The position numbers and the translations under genes were made by a program. From Candidatus Paceibacter sp. (GTDB taxonomy: Bacteria > Patescibacteria > ABY1 > S139-126), in assembly GCA_020724865.1 (NCBI GenBank), contig DYGA01000001.1, positions 124,001 through 188,000 of the forward strand: a DNA stretch of 64,000 bases. Direction: 5' to 3'. The notes beneath the pieces were generated by a model. It did not search any database. It was not told the DNA's origin and saw only the letters and a program-made list of their open reading frames with translations. Below, one piece after another: positions 26,029-33,768 of the stretch. Positions within the stretch are counted from its first letter, which is position 1. Each line of letters begins with the position of its first letter.

Positions 26029-27294
26029 TTATTGTTTTGCTTTCATGCTGTCTACAATTCTTTGCACCGCCAAAATAAACGAAGCGGTTCTTAAATCAAC
26101 TTGTTCATCCTGTTGAATCTGCCAAATATCAGTAAAAGCATGTTGCATAATTTGACCAAGTTTTTGATTTACTTCTTTTTCTGTCCAATATTGGTTCTGT
26201 TGATTTTGTAACCATTCAAAATAAGAAACAGTTACTCCACCAGCATTTGCTAAAACGTCAGGAACGATTATTTTTTTCTTTTTTAATAATTTTTTTTCGG
26301 CTAACGGAGAAACTCCACCGTTGGCCATTTCTAATATTATCTTTGCCTTAATTTTATTTACATTTTTTTCATTAACAGCGTTTTCCAAAGCAGCGGGCAC
26401 AATAATATCAACTGGTAATTCAAGTATTTCTTGATTAGAAATGCTTGGATAATTTTTACAATCACACACGCTACCAATACAATAACAACCATTTTTAAAC
26501 CCTTTCTCTTTTTTTTGCTTAATTAAATTGTCTGGATCCATGCCTTTTAATTTTTTGTCAAATATTCCGCCTTGGGAATCAGAAACCGCTACAATTCGCC
26601 AACCAGCTTGGTGTAAATATTTAGCAATATAATAACCCACATTACCAAAACCTTGAATGGCTATGGTGGATTTTTTTGGATTTAATTTTAACTTTTTGGC
26701 TAAATCTGAAAATATATAAAACCCTCCTAAACCAGTGGCTTCAGTCCTGCCCAAAGAACCTCCGTAAGCCAAGGGTTTGCCAGTAACCACGCCCAAATTA
26801 CCATCACCTTTTAATTGGTTGTATTCATCTGCCATCCAAGCCATTATTTGCGGATTGGTATTGACGTCGGGCGCTGGTATATCAAGATTAGGACCAATAA
26901 AATCTTTAAAAGCTCTAATATAACCACGAGATAACCTTTCTAATTCATAAACAGATAATTTTTTAGGATCAACGGTTATTCCGCCCTTACCTCCACCTAA
27001 AGGAATGTCTACTACCGCAGTTTTTATCGCCATCCAAAAAGATAGGGCTTTAACTTCATTTAAATTGGTTTGGGGATGAAATCTAATTCCGCCTTTAAAG
27101 GGACCGCGAGCATTATTGTATTGAACCCGATAACCGGTAAAAACTTTAATTCTACCGTCATCCATTCTAATCGGAATAGCAGCTTCTAAAATACGTTGCG
27201 GCTGTTTTAATTGCTCCAAAATATCTGCCGATATATTTAAATATTTCTCTATATTTTGTAGCTGAACAAGAGCATTCTTAAATAAATTTGTCAT
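26029..27294 (-). CDS. gdhA: Glu/Leu/Phe/Val dehydrogenase (glutamate dehydrogenase)
   Basis: Oxidatively deaminates glutamate (or a branched amino acid) to the 2-oxo acid. 421 residues: catalytic domain with GPFKGGIRFHP, the lysine block PLGGGKGGI and the PAPDVNT loop, then a Rossmann domain with AIQGFGNVG (about 205-213). Length and motifs match hexameric small GDHs. Cofactor preference and Glu versus Leu are not decided. It ends the csoR-trxA-trxB operon with a 12-bp gap. Confidence 0.92.
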   Translation of the reverse strand: MTNLFKNALVQLQNIEKYLNISADILEQLKQPQRILEAAIPIRMDDGRIKVFTGYRVQYNNARGPFKGGIRFHPQTNLNEVKALSFWMAIKTAVVDIPLGGGKGGITVDPKKLSVYELERLSRGYIRAFKDFIGPNLDIPAPDVNTNPQIMAWMADEYNQLKGDGNLGVVTGKPLAYGGSLGRTEATGLGGFYIFSDLAKKLKLNPKKSTIAIQGFGNVGYYIAKYLHQAGWRIVAVSDSQGGIFDKKLKGMDPDNLIKQKKEKGFKNGCYCIGSVCDCKNYPSISNQEILELPVDIIVPAALENAVNEKNVNKIKAKIILEMANGGVSPLAEKKLLKKKKIIVPDVLANAGGVTVSYFEWLQNQQNQYWTEKEVNQKLGQIMQHAFTDIWQIQQDEQVDLRTASFILAVQRIVDSMKAKQ

Positions 27295-27306
27295 ATTATT
27301 AGTTTA

Positions 27307-28284
27307 TTATTTTTTGGCTGTTCCCCAATCTATACTAGTGCCTTTTATACCTTTAGTTTGCTGAAGATACTTATAAGCTTGCAGGGCGGCTTTGGCGCCT
27401 TCGCCGCCAGAAATAATTATTTGTTTATATTCAATATCGGTAACGTCACCAGCAGCAAAAATTCCCGGGGTCTTAGTTTCGCAATTTTTATTGGTTTTAA
27501 TCTGTTTATGATCGTCAAATTCTACCAAATCACCTACCCATTCAGTTTTAGCAATATGCCCTATCTCTACAAACAAACCATCAACTGACAAATCTTTCAA
27601 CGGCTGATTGTTTGTATCTACAAGCTCAATAGCTTCAACTTTATTATTTCCTTTTATTCTAGCTATATTTGTGTTATATAAAATTTCTATATTAGAAATT
27701 TTTTTTACCCTATCAACTAAAATTTCATCGCCTCGAAATTTATCACGACGATGAATTAAATAAACTTTTTTGGCTATTCTTGAAAGATATTCGGCGGCAT
27801 CAAGCGCGCTATTTCCGCCGCCGATGACCGCAACATTTTTTTCTTTGAACAATGGTCCATCGCAAGTAGCGCAATAAGAAACTCCGCGTCCCTTTAATTC
27901 TTCCTCGCCAGGAACGCCAAGATCGCGCGGCGTTAAACCAAAAGCCAAAATTATTGCCGCTGCTCTATACTGGTTGCTGTTAGTTGTAATAATAAAATCT
28001 CCGCCGTCTTTTTCTATTTTTTTAGCTTCTTCTGACTTCAGAATTGCACCAAATTTTTTTGCGTCTGCCAAAAAACGATTCATTAAATCAAAACCGTCTA
28101 CTAAACCAACTCCGGGGTAATTTTCAATTTCTGTTGTTAAAGCAGCTTGCCCACCAACGTCTTTAGAAATAATTAGAGTTTTTAAAGCCCGCCTTGAAGT
28201 ATAAATTGCAGCTGTCAATCCGGCTGCTCCAGCACCGACAATAATAACATCAAAATATTCAGGAACACTTGTTTTACTATTCAT
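27307..28284 (-). CDS. trxB: Thioredoxin reductase
   Basis: Reduces thioredoxin with NADPH via FAD. 325 residues: FAD motif GAGAAGLTAAIYTSRR, redox-active CATC (in YCATCDGPLF), NAD(P)H motif GGGNSALDAAEYLS, the HRRDKFR block that favours NADPH, and the C-terminal FAD motif GIFAAGDVTD. All catalytic residues are present. Directly between trxA and gdh. Confidence 0.95.
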   Translation of the reverse strand: MNSKTSVPEYFDVIIVGAGAAGLTAAIYTSRRALKTLIISKDVGGQAALTTEIENYPGVGLVDGFDLMNRFLADAKKFGAILKSEEAKKIEKDGGDFIITTNSNQYRAAAIILAFGLTPRDLGVPGEEELKGRGVSYCATCDGPLFKEKNVAVIGGGNSALDAAEYLSRIAKKVYLIHRRDKFRGDEILVDRVKKISNIEILYNTNIARIKGNNKVEAIELVDTNNQPLKDLSVDGLFVEIGHIAKTEWVGDLVEFDDHKQIKTNKNCETKTPGIFAAGDVTDIEYKQIIISGGEGAKAALQAYKYLQQTKGIKGTSIDWGTAKK

Positions 28285-28303
28285 AAATATGATTTTATAT
28301 GGC

Positions 28304-28624
28304 TTAAAGCGCTTTGTCCAAACGCTCAGCTATTGCTTCTTTGGGATGAGCCCCTATTAATTGATCAACAACTTGTCCATTTTTAAAAATTAGCAAAGAT
28401 GGAATACTCATAATGCCATAATTTTGAGAAGTAACAGGATTTTCATCTACATTTAATTTTCCTACCTTGGCTTTTCCTAAATACTCTTGGGCAATTTGTT
28501 CCACGATTGGACCAACGATACGACAAGGACCGCACCAGGGAGCCCAAAAATCAACTAACACCACTTGGTCACTTTGTAAAACTTCTTTATTAAAATTTTG
28601 ATCGGTTAATGTTATTTCGGACAT
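28304..28624 (-). CDS. trxA: Thioredoxin
   Basis: 106 residues with the active site WCGPC in VDFWAPWCGPCR, the cis-proline region MSIPSLLIFKNG and normal length. Substrate of the adjacent trxB. Confidence 0.96.
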   Translation of the reverse strand: MSEITLTDQNFNKEVLQSDQVVLVDFWAPWCGPCRIVGPIVEQIAQEYLGKAKVGKLNVDENPVTSQNYGIMSIPSLLIFKNGQVVDQLIGAHPKEAIAERLDKAL

Positions 28625-28631
28625 ATTTTTA

Positions 28632-28895
28632 TTATAAATTTTTAAACATTTGATTAATTAATTTTTCTAAATCTTTTTTAGCAAATTTTTTCTTATTTGT
28701 ATTAAAACAATCATTAGAATAATTTAATAATAACAGTTTAGCAACAGAACGCAATGCCGAATTGGTAGCAGCTAACTGCTGTAATACTTCAGAAATGTCA
28801 CGATCCTCATGGATCATTTTTTCTATACCTTGTATTTGACCAGCAATCTTACGCAAATTACTTAAAATATAATTTTTATCACATTTTTTTTCCAT
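28632..28895 (-). CDS. CsoR/RcnR-family regulator lacking copper ligands
   Basis: 87 residues with the all-helical CsoR fold (LRKIAGQIQGIEKMIHEDRD, LAATNSALRSVAKLLL). In copper sensors three ligands are Cys-His-Cys; here the aligned positions are Ile34, Tyr59 and Cys63, so copper binding is unlikely. Cys5 and Cys63 remain, which might suit a thiol or persulfide sensor, though the usual CstR cysteine at 34 is missing. First gene of the trxA-trxB-gdh run, starting inside a 28-bp palindrome, so autoregulation of a redox operon is probable. Confidence 0.85.
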   Translation of the reverse strand: MEKKCDKNYILSNLRKIAGQIQGIEKMIHEDRDISEVLQQLAATNSALRSVAKLLLLNYSNDCFNTNKKKFAKKDLEKLINQMFKNL

Positions 28896-28935
28896 ATACT
28901 ATATACTAGTATATAGTATATAAAAAAATTGTCAA
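28894..28935 (-). promoter_or_regulatory. Promoter with 28-bp palindromic operator
   Basis: 28894-28921 is a perfect AT-rich palindrome centred on ACTAGT. On the minus strand TTGACA (28930-28935), 16 bp and TATACT (28908-28913) form a promoter whose -10 lies inside the palindrome. Transcription would start almost at the csoR-like start codon. Repressor binding here would block RNA polymerase. Confidence 0.7.
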
Positions 28936-29924
28936 GTGTTTTCCTCGGCTTTATCAACCTCGTCTTCTATTTCCCCAACCAAATGTTCTAAAACATCTTC
29001 CAACGACACTAAACCAATTATCTCTTGTTGGCTGTTTCTGGTAACCAAAGCAATATGTTCTTTTAATTTTATCATTTTACGTAAAACAACATCTATTTTT
29101 TCGTTGTTATCAAAAAAAGATATTTTTCTAACTAAGTTTTGCAGGGGCGTTTCACGATTGTCGCTATTTAAAATTTTCATAATGTCATGAACGTGGACAT
29201 AACCAATAATATTATTTTCATTGTCAATATAAACAGGAAACCTTGAGTAACCTGACTGAGCTACAAAATATGCTATGCTGTCTACCGGGACCTCACCATT
29301 TAAAAAAACAACTTTATATTTAGGGGTCATTACTTCTTTTACCGAAATATCGTTTAATAAAAAAATTTTTTCAATTAATACGTGCTCTCGGTAATCAATG
29401 TGTCCACTTTCTACACCTAATCGAGCTAAAGCCTTTATTTCTTCTTCGGTTAGAAATTTATTATCTTTTATTTTAAAAATTTTTAATAAAAGCAAATTAA
29501 ACTCGTGAATCAACCAAACAACCGGTTTAAACAATACAAAAAAAACATACAATATAGGTGAAAAAATTTGAGCTATTTTTAAATTATTTTTTTGCGCAAA
29601 TGATTTGGGAACTATTTCTCCAAAAATTAAAATGACAAAAGTTACTACACCTGTTGCTATGCCAACACCTAGATTACCAAATATACTCACAGCTATGTAG
29701 GTAGCTAAAGAAGCTGATAATATATTAACAATGTTATTACCGATTAAAATTGTTATTAGTGTATTTTGTGGCTTTTTTTTCAATTTGTTAATTAATTTAG
29801 CATTTTTAAATTTCTTTTGTATTAAAAGTTTAACCTGAGCGTCACTAATTGAAAAAAAGGCAATTTCAGCAGCAGAAAAAAAGCCCGAAAGCAATATTAA
29901 TATTATAAAAATTACATATATCAT
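28932..29924 (-). CDS. CNNM/CorC-type membrane protein with CBS domains
   Basis: 330 residues: N-terminal DUF21/CNNM transmembrane domain (about 1-130; LLSGFFSAAEIAFFS, IPKSFAQ-like VPKSFAQ), then paired CBS domains (about 190-320; VMTPKYKVVFL, GYSRFPVYIDNENNIIGYVHVHD, IIGLVSLEDVLEHLVGEI). The family is linked to Mg2+ transport or resistance. The CorC-HlyC C-terminal domain is missing or only a few residues. Its 3' end contains the -35 of the csoR promoter. Confidence 0.87.
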   Translation of the reverse strand: MIYVIFIILILLSGFFSAAEIAFFSISDAQVKLLIQKKFKNAKLINKLKKKPQNTLITILIGNNIVNILSASLATYIAVSIFGNLGVGIATGVVTFVILIFGEIVPKSFAQKNNLKIAQIFSPILYVFFVLFKPVVWLIHEFNLLLLKIFKIKDNKFLTEEEIKALARLGVESGHIDYREHVLIEKIFLLNDISVKEVMTPKYKVVFLNGEVPVDSIAYFVAQSGYSRFPVYIDNENNIIGYVHVHDIMKILNSDNRETPLQNLVRKISFFDNNEKIDVVLRKMIKLKEHIALVTRNSQQEIIGLVSLEDVLEHLVGEIEDEVDKAEENT

Positions 29925-30003
29925 AACTTAATAATAAATATTAAGTATTTTATTATCAACATTATTTTACGACACTTATTATTATATTTAAGAAAGATTA
30001 AAA

Positions 30004-30019
30004 TGTTCTACGTAGAACA
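30004..30019. promoter_or_regulatory. parS-like palindrome (variant)
   Basis: TGTTCTACGTAGAACA, a perfect palindrome extending to 20 bp (30002-30021). It differs from the parS consensus only in the TACGTA core. 244 bp from a consensus copy. Confidence 0.5.
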
Positions 30020-30041
30020 TTATACATAATTTTAAAAGACA

Positions 30042-30066
30042 AAATCAGGGGCAAACCCCTGATCTT
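30042..30066 (-). terminator. Hairpin after tRNA-Ala(GGC)
   Basis: ATCAGGGG/CCCCTGAT stem with a 4-nt loop; on the minus strand it is followed by a T-rich stretch and probably ends the tRNA transcript. Confidence 0.55.
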
Positions 30067-30127
30067 ATCATAAATATATTATATCAAAAAAAATTAAATG
30101 GCAAGTGTATAAATATAAATATTTGGT

Positions 30128-30204
<77 letters not shown>

Positions 30205-30247
30205 ATTTGTAATATAATTATGTATTAACTATAAAATAAAGTCAAAA

Positions 30248-30263
30248 TGTTCCACGTGGAACA
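30248..30263. promoter_or_regulatory. parS centromere-like site
   Basis: TGTTCCACGTGGAACA matches the ParB-binding parS consensus (TGTTNCACGTGNAACA) at every fixed position, as in pseudomonad parS. It lies 3.5 kb from dnaA, where parS sites usually cluster. parA and parB are not in the window. Confidence 0.75.
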
Positions 30264-30363
30264 TTTTTTATAAAAAATAATATTTTTAACATAGTTTTTA
30301 TTCTAAAAATAATAAAAAAATCAAAATTAATATAGAATAATACTTAAACAAAAAAATCAACTT

Positions 30364-30440
30364 TGGTGGACCCGAGGGGAGTCGAACCCCTGACCTCTGC
30401 AATGCGAATGCAGCACTCTAGCCAACTGAGCTACGGGCCC
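30364..30440 (-). tRNA. tRNA-Ala (CGC)
   Basis: 77 nt with encoded CCA and the same acceptor and arms as tRNA-Ala(GGC), including G3:U70. Anticodon loop UUCGCAU gives CGC. The two are near-identical outside the anticodon arm, indicating duplication. Confidence 0.95.
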
Positions 30441-30460
30441 GGAAGATTTTCAAAAAATTT

Positions 30461-30535
30461 TGGTGACCCCACCAGGAATTGAACCTGGATCTAGAACTTA
30501 GGAGGTTCTTGTTTTATCCGTTAAACTATGGGGTC
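30461..30535 (-). tRNA. tRNA-Arg (CCU)
   Basis: 75 nt with encoded CCA. Acceptor GACCCCA/UGGGGUC; anticodon loop CUCCUAA gives CCU, reading AGG. Confidence 0.94.
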
Positions 30536-30696
30536 TTTTACTAATTTTAGCTTAAATTAAGTGTCGTAAAATATTATAAATATTATAATTATTAACAATC
30601 AATAGCTTAACATGATTTAATTATTTTTTCCATTAAAAACTTTTATTTTTTTATAAAAACGTTTAAAATTTAATTACTAATAATTAATAATTTATT

Positions 30697-31053
30697 ATGA
30701 AAGATAAAAATCCTAATGAATCAGATACCATTATTGGACATTCAGTAAGTGTTGAAGGAGATTTTTTAGGTGAAGGAAATGTATTAATTGAAGGAAAATT
30801 AAAAGGTAATATTAAAACAACTCATAATTTAAAAGTTGGTAAAGATGCAGAAATTGAGGCTAATATAAGCGCGGAAAACGCAATTATTTCAGGTTATGTA
30901 AAAGGTGATATAAAAGTTACAAATAGTTTAGAAGTAACAAAAACAGCCAGAATTGAGGGCAATATTTCATGTGCAATTTTAAGTATTGAACCCGGCAGTT
31001 ATTTTCAGGGTAATTGTCAAATGGCAAAAAATAGTAATAAAGAAAATCTATAA
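30697..31053 (+). CDS. Bactofilin
   Basis: 118 residues, mostly a short beta-helix of repeated strands (VEGDFLGEGNVLIEGKLKGNIKT, each about 17-20 residues; IISGYVKGDIKVT, ARIEGNISCAIL). Bactofilins polymerise without nucleotide into filaments that organise envelope synthesis. The unstructured tails are short. It precedes the lipid-kinase-like gene by 10 bp. Confidence 0.92.
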   Translation: MKDKNPNESDTIIGHSVSVEGDFLGEGNVLIEGKLKGNIKTTHNLKVGKDAEIEANISAENAIISGYVKGDIKVTNSLEVTKTARIEGNISCAILSIEPGSYFQGNCQMAKNSNKENL

Positions 31054-31063
31054 ATGTTTTTTT

Positions 31064-31819
31064 ATGTATTATTATGTGTATGATCATTTTGTAACTCAAA
31101 AAAAATATCAACCTTTATTAGCAAAAATAGAAAATCGTTTAACTGATTTAGAAATTAAAGGAAAAATAGGTCGTTTAAGCTTATTAAACAACCCTAACGA
31201 ACTTATTGTTGATGAAATTAAAAAAGGCGCAAAAACAATCGTGGCCGTTGGTGATGATACAACTGTTAGCAAGGTAATAAATGTTTTGGCATATTACAGT
31301 GATGTTTGTTTAGGCATCATACCAATTGGACAAAAATTAAAAATTGCACAAACCCTTGGTTTAAATAACCCAATTGAAGCCTGTAACGCCTTGGCATCAA
31401 GAATTATAAAAAAAATTGACATGGGTAAAATTAAAAATTTTTATTTTTTGTCTCAAATAGAAGTCCAGCCTGGTGATTTAATATTGGATTGTGATGATTC
31501 TTATCGCGTAACTGTTGACAAAAAAAATAAAGTAACAATTTATAATTTTAATTATTGGTCAGATAACCATTTGGCTGACCCAACTGATGGGCTTTTAGAA
31601 ATAATGGTTGAAAAAATTAAAACAGGTTTTTTAAATAAAATTAGCACAAAAAATAACTCTGTCACTTTTTTAAAAAATAAAAAAATTATAATTCAACATA
31701 AAAACAGTTCTTTAGAAGTAAAAATTGACGGTCAACAAACTATGAAAACGCCACTTCTGGTAGAAGTGGCAAACGACAAATTAAAAATAATAATGGGTAA
31801 AAACAGAATTTTTGCTTAA
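31064..31819 (+). CDS. Diacylglycerol-kinase-like protein with altered active loop
   Basis: 251 residues from ATG 31064; longer in-frame starts lie within bactofilin. It has the YegS/DgkB layout: KKGAKTIVAVGDDTTVSKV and CLGIIPIGQKLKIAQTLGL correspond to the lipid kinase GGDGT and P-G-T-x-N-D-F-A-R blocks. Both are degenerate (GDDTT at 63-67; GQKLKIAQ), so kinase activity is doubtful. A beta-rich C-terminal domain follows. It may act with bactofilin, but that rests only on adjacency. Confidence 0.7.
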   Translation: MYYYVYDHFVTQKKYQPLLAKIENRLTDLEIKGKIGRLSLLNNPNELIVDEIKKGAKTIVAVGDDTTVSKVINVLAYYSDVCLGIIPIGQKLKIAQTLGLNNPIEACNALASRIIKKIDMGKIKNFYFLSQIEVQPGDLILDCDDSYRVTVDKKNKVTIYNFNYWSDNHLADPTDGLLEIMVEKIKTGFLNKISTKNNSVTFLKNKKIIIQHKNSSLEVKIDGQQTMKTPLLVEVANDKLKIIMGKNRIFA

Positions 31820-32130
31820 TTTAAATGTTTTGTTAAATCAACAAATAAAACTGGGCTGGGATCTTCTACTGGCTTTTTATTTGTTTTAGTTTTTAGAGCT
31901 TTGACGATATTTTCGTCAACTATCATTCTTTCACTGTTAATTTCTATAATCTGTTTGGGCGATATTAATAAAATCGCCGGGATGAGTTGTGTTATTCCGC
32001 TTATTTTAACTGCGTACTTTTCAACCAGGTGCTCTTTTTCATTAATTTCTAAATAGTTTATTTTGCCAATTCTAATTCCTGACTCAGTAAAAACAGGCAG
32101 ATTAATTAACTGTTTTGACGTTAGTGTCAT
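31816..32130 (-). CDS. PRC-barrel domain protein
   Basis: 104 residues with a PRC-barrel at about 5-78 (LINLPVFTESGIRIGKINYLEIN). PRC barrels occur in photosynthetic reaction centre H and RimM and bind RNA or protein partners. Overlaps yidC by 29 bp and the DAGK-like stop by 4 bp. Confidence 0.75.
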   Translation of the reverse strand: MTLTSKQLINLPVFTESGIRIGKINYLEINEKEHLVEKYAVKISGITQLIPAILLISPKQIIEINSERMIVDENIVKALKTKTNKKPVEDPSPVLFVDLTKHLN

Positions 32131-32839
32131 GTTTATTGTTTTTAAAAACTATTAATTGTTGTAGGCCGGTTAAAACTGTATTGACAAACCAATATAAAGT
32201 TAAACCAGCCGGGAAAGAAAGTCCAATAAATACTGTAAAAATTGGCATCACATAAATCATTTGCTTATTCATAATGGCTGCCATATTTTCATCTTTTGAT
32301 TCTGCTGATTTAATCTCGGGTTTTTTTGTCGTCAACATTTTTCCTTGCCAAAATTGAGCTGCCCCAGCTAATAAAGCTAACCAAATGCTTCTTTGTGATA
32401 ATTCAATAAAACCAAAAGCCAATGTATTTAAACTCCCCGGGTTTTGTATAAAAGGATATAAATATTCTAAATAACCATTAGCTAATCCGGTTCTAAAAAC
32501 CTGGTAAACAGCTATTAAAAAGGGTAATTGTATCAAAATCGGCAAGCAGGAAGAAGCAGGATTTATTTTTTCCTTTTTATAAAGTTCCATGGTTGCTCTG
32601 GCCTGTGCCTCTTTGTCTTTCCCATATTTTTCTTTAATTTCAGTAAGTTTAGGTTGTAAATCCTGTAAAGCTTTTTGAGATAGTATGGCCTTTTTGTTTA
32701 GGGGATATAAAATTAGCTTTATCAATATGGTCAAAACAATTATAGCTAATCCCAAATCCTGCCAAGGTAAAACATCATACAACCAAACCAATAAATTTAA
32801 TAACGGGATATAAAATATAGTTTTAAAAAACTCTATCAT
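32102..32839 (-). CDS. yidC: Membrane protein insertase YidC/Oxa1
   Basis: Inserts membrane proteins with or without Sec. 245 residues of the core Oxa1 type, without the large periplasmic domain. About five hydrophobic segments, with LTILIKLILYPLNKKAILSQ, the charged coiled C1 loop (QPKLTEIKEKYGKDKEAQA), ASSCLPILIQLPFLIAVYQVF and PAGLTLYWFVNT. Sits in the conserved rpmH-rnpA-yidD-yidC order next to dnaA. Confidence 0.94.
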   Translation of the reverse strand: MIEFFKTIFYIPLLNLLVWLYDVLPWQDLGLAIIVLTILIKLILYPLNKKAILSQKALQDLQPKLTEIKEKYGKDKEAQARATMELYKKEKINPASSCLPILIQLPFLIAVYQVFRTGLANGYLEYLYPFIQNPGSLNTLAFGFIELSQRSIWLALLAGAAQFWQGKMLTTKKPEIKSAESKDENMAAIMNKQMIYVMPIFTVFIGLSFPAGLTLYWFVNTVLTGLQQLIVFKNNKHDTNVKTVN

Positions 32840-32855
32840 AATTTATTAATTAAAC

Positions 32856-33113
32856 CTAAACCGGATCATAGCCGCCATCACTAAAAGGATGACATCGTCT
32901 TAATCTATTAAAACTTGCTATTATACCTTTAAATAAACCCTTTTTATTTAGGGCTTCTATTGTATATTGAGAACAAGTGGGATAAAAACGACACGCGCCA
33001 TTGGGCTTTAATATTTTTAAATAGCCATGATCAAAAGAAAAAATTTTTTGATAAATTTTTATTAATAATATTAGTAATCTAATAATTATTTTTTCCAGTG
33101 CTTTTAAAAGCAT
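32856..33113 (-). CDS. yidD: YidD membrane-insertion factor
   Basis: 85 residues with NGACRFYPTCSQYTIEAL and RLRRCHPFSDGGYDPV, the family's cysteine-containing core. Assists YidC-dependent insertion. Overlaps rnpA by 10 bp. Confidence 0.94.
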   Translation of the reverse strand: MLLKALEKIIIRLLILLIKIYQKIFSFDHGYLKILKPNGACRFYPTCSQYTIEALNKKGLFKGIIASFNRLRRCHPFSDGGYDPV

Positions 33114-33430
33114 AAATTATTTAAATCAGAGGTTATTTGCTTATGTGTTTTGTCGACAGCCTGCTTTTTAACCACCAACATATAATCGTAAGGTTTAAAT
33201 CTTTGTATGTTTTTATATAAATCACTTTTAATCCAACGACGCAATTTATTTCTTTTACTAGCTTTTTTTTCTGTTTTTTGTGATATTACGATGCCAAACC
33301 GAGGTTCTTCCTGTTTAACCTTCGGTTTATAAACATAAAGAATAAATAAAGACGAATATCTTCTTGTTCCATATTTGGCTATTCGAGTAAAATCAGACCG
33401 CCTTTTTAAACGGTTTTGTTTGGCTAACAT
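33104..33430 (-). CDS. rnpA: Ribonuclease P protein component
   Basis: 108 residues; binds the catalytic RNase P RNA that processes tRNA 5' ends. LAKQNRLKRRSDFTRI start, FGIVISQKTEKKASKRNKLRRWI (RNR-type motif). The RNA partner gene was not found in the window. Confidence 0.92.
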   Translation of the reverse strand: MLAKQNRLKRRSDFTRIAKYGTRRYSSLFILYVYKPKVKQEEPRFGIVISQKTEKKASKRNKLRRWIKSDLYKNIQRFKPYDYMLVVKKQAVDKTHKQITSDLNNLCF

Positions 33431-33434
33431 GAAT

Positions 33435-33575
33435 TTAGCTAACGGTGATTTTTTTTCTTTTCTTATTTCTTCTTCTTTTTAAAACTTTTTTACCTTTTAC
33501 TGACGAATTTCTAGCTCTAAAACCATGGGTTTTTTTTCTTTTTCGGTTTTTTGGTTGGTAAGTTCTTTTTGGCAT
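33435..33575 (-). CDS. rpmH: 50S ribosomal protein bL34
   Basis: 46 residues starting MPKRTYQPKNRKRKKTHGFR, the bL34 signature. An upstream in-frame ATG would add 28 residues foreign to the family, so ATG 33573-33575 is used. Divergent from dnaA. Confidence 0.95.
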   Translation of the reverse strand: MPKRTYQPKNRKRKKTHGFRARNSSVKGKKVLKRRRNKKRKKITVS

Positions 33576-33720
33576 ATTTTTTAATTTAATAAAATAAATA
33601 TACCAAGAAGTTGTTAATAGGTCAAAGTCCAATTTGTTTATTGGTTTTTTTGTTTGCACAATTTTTCAACATCTTATCATCTTTTTTTATAAATAAAATA
33701 TTTTTAAAATTATTAAACGA

Positions 33721-33729
33721 TGGTATAAT
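33721..33729 (+). promoter_or_regulatory. Extended -10 promoter of dnaA
   Basis: TGGTATAAT, a TGn-extended perfect -10, 40 bp before the dnaA start; the -35 region is only T-rich. Confidence 0.55.
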
Positions 33730-33768
33730 TTGAAACGTTAAATTTAGTAAAAATAATTTAAATAATCT

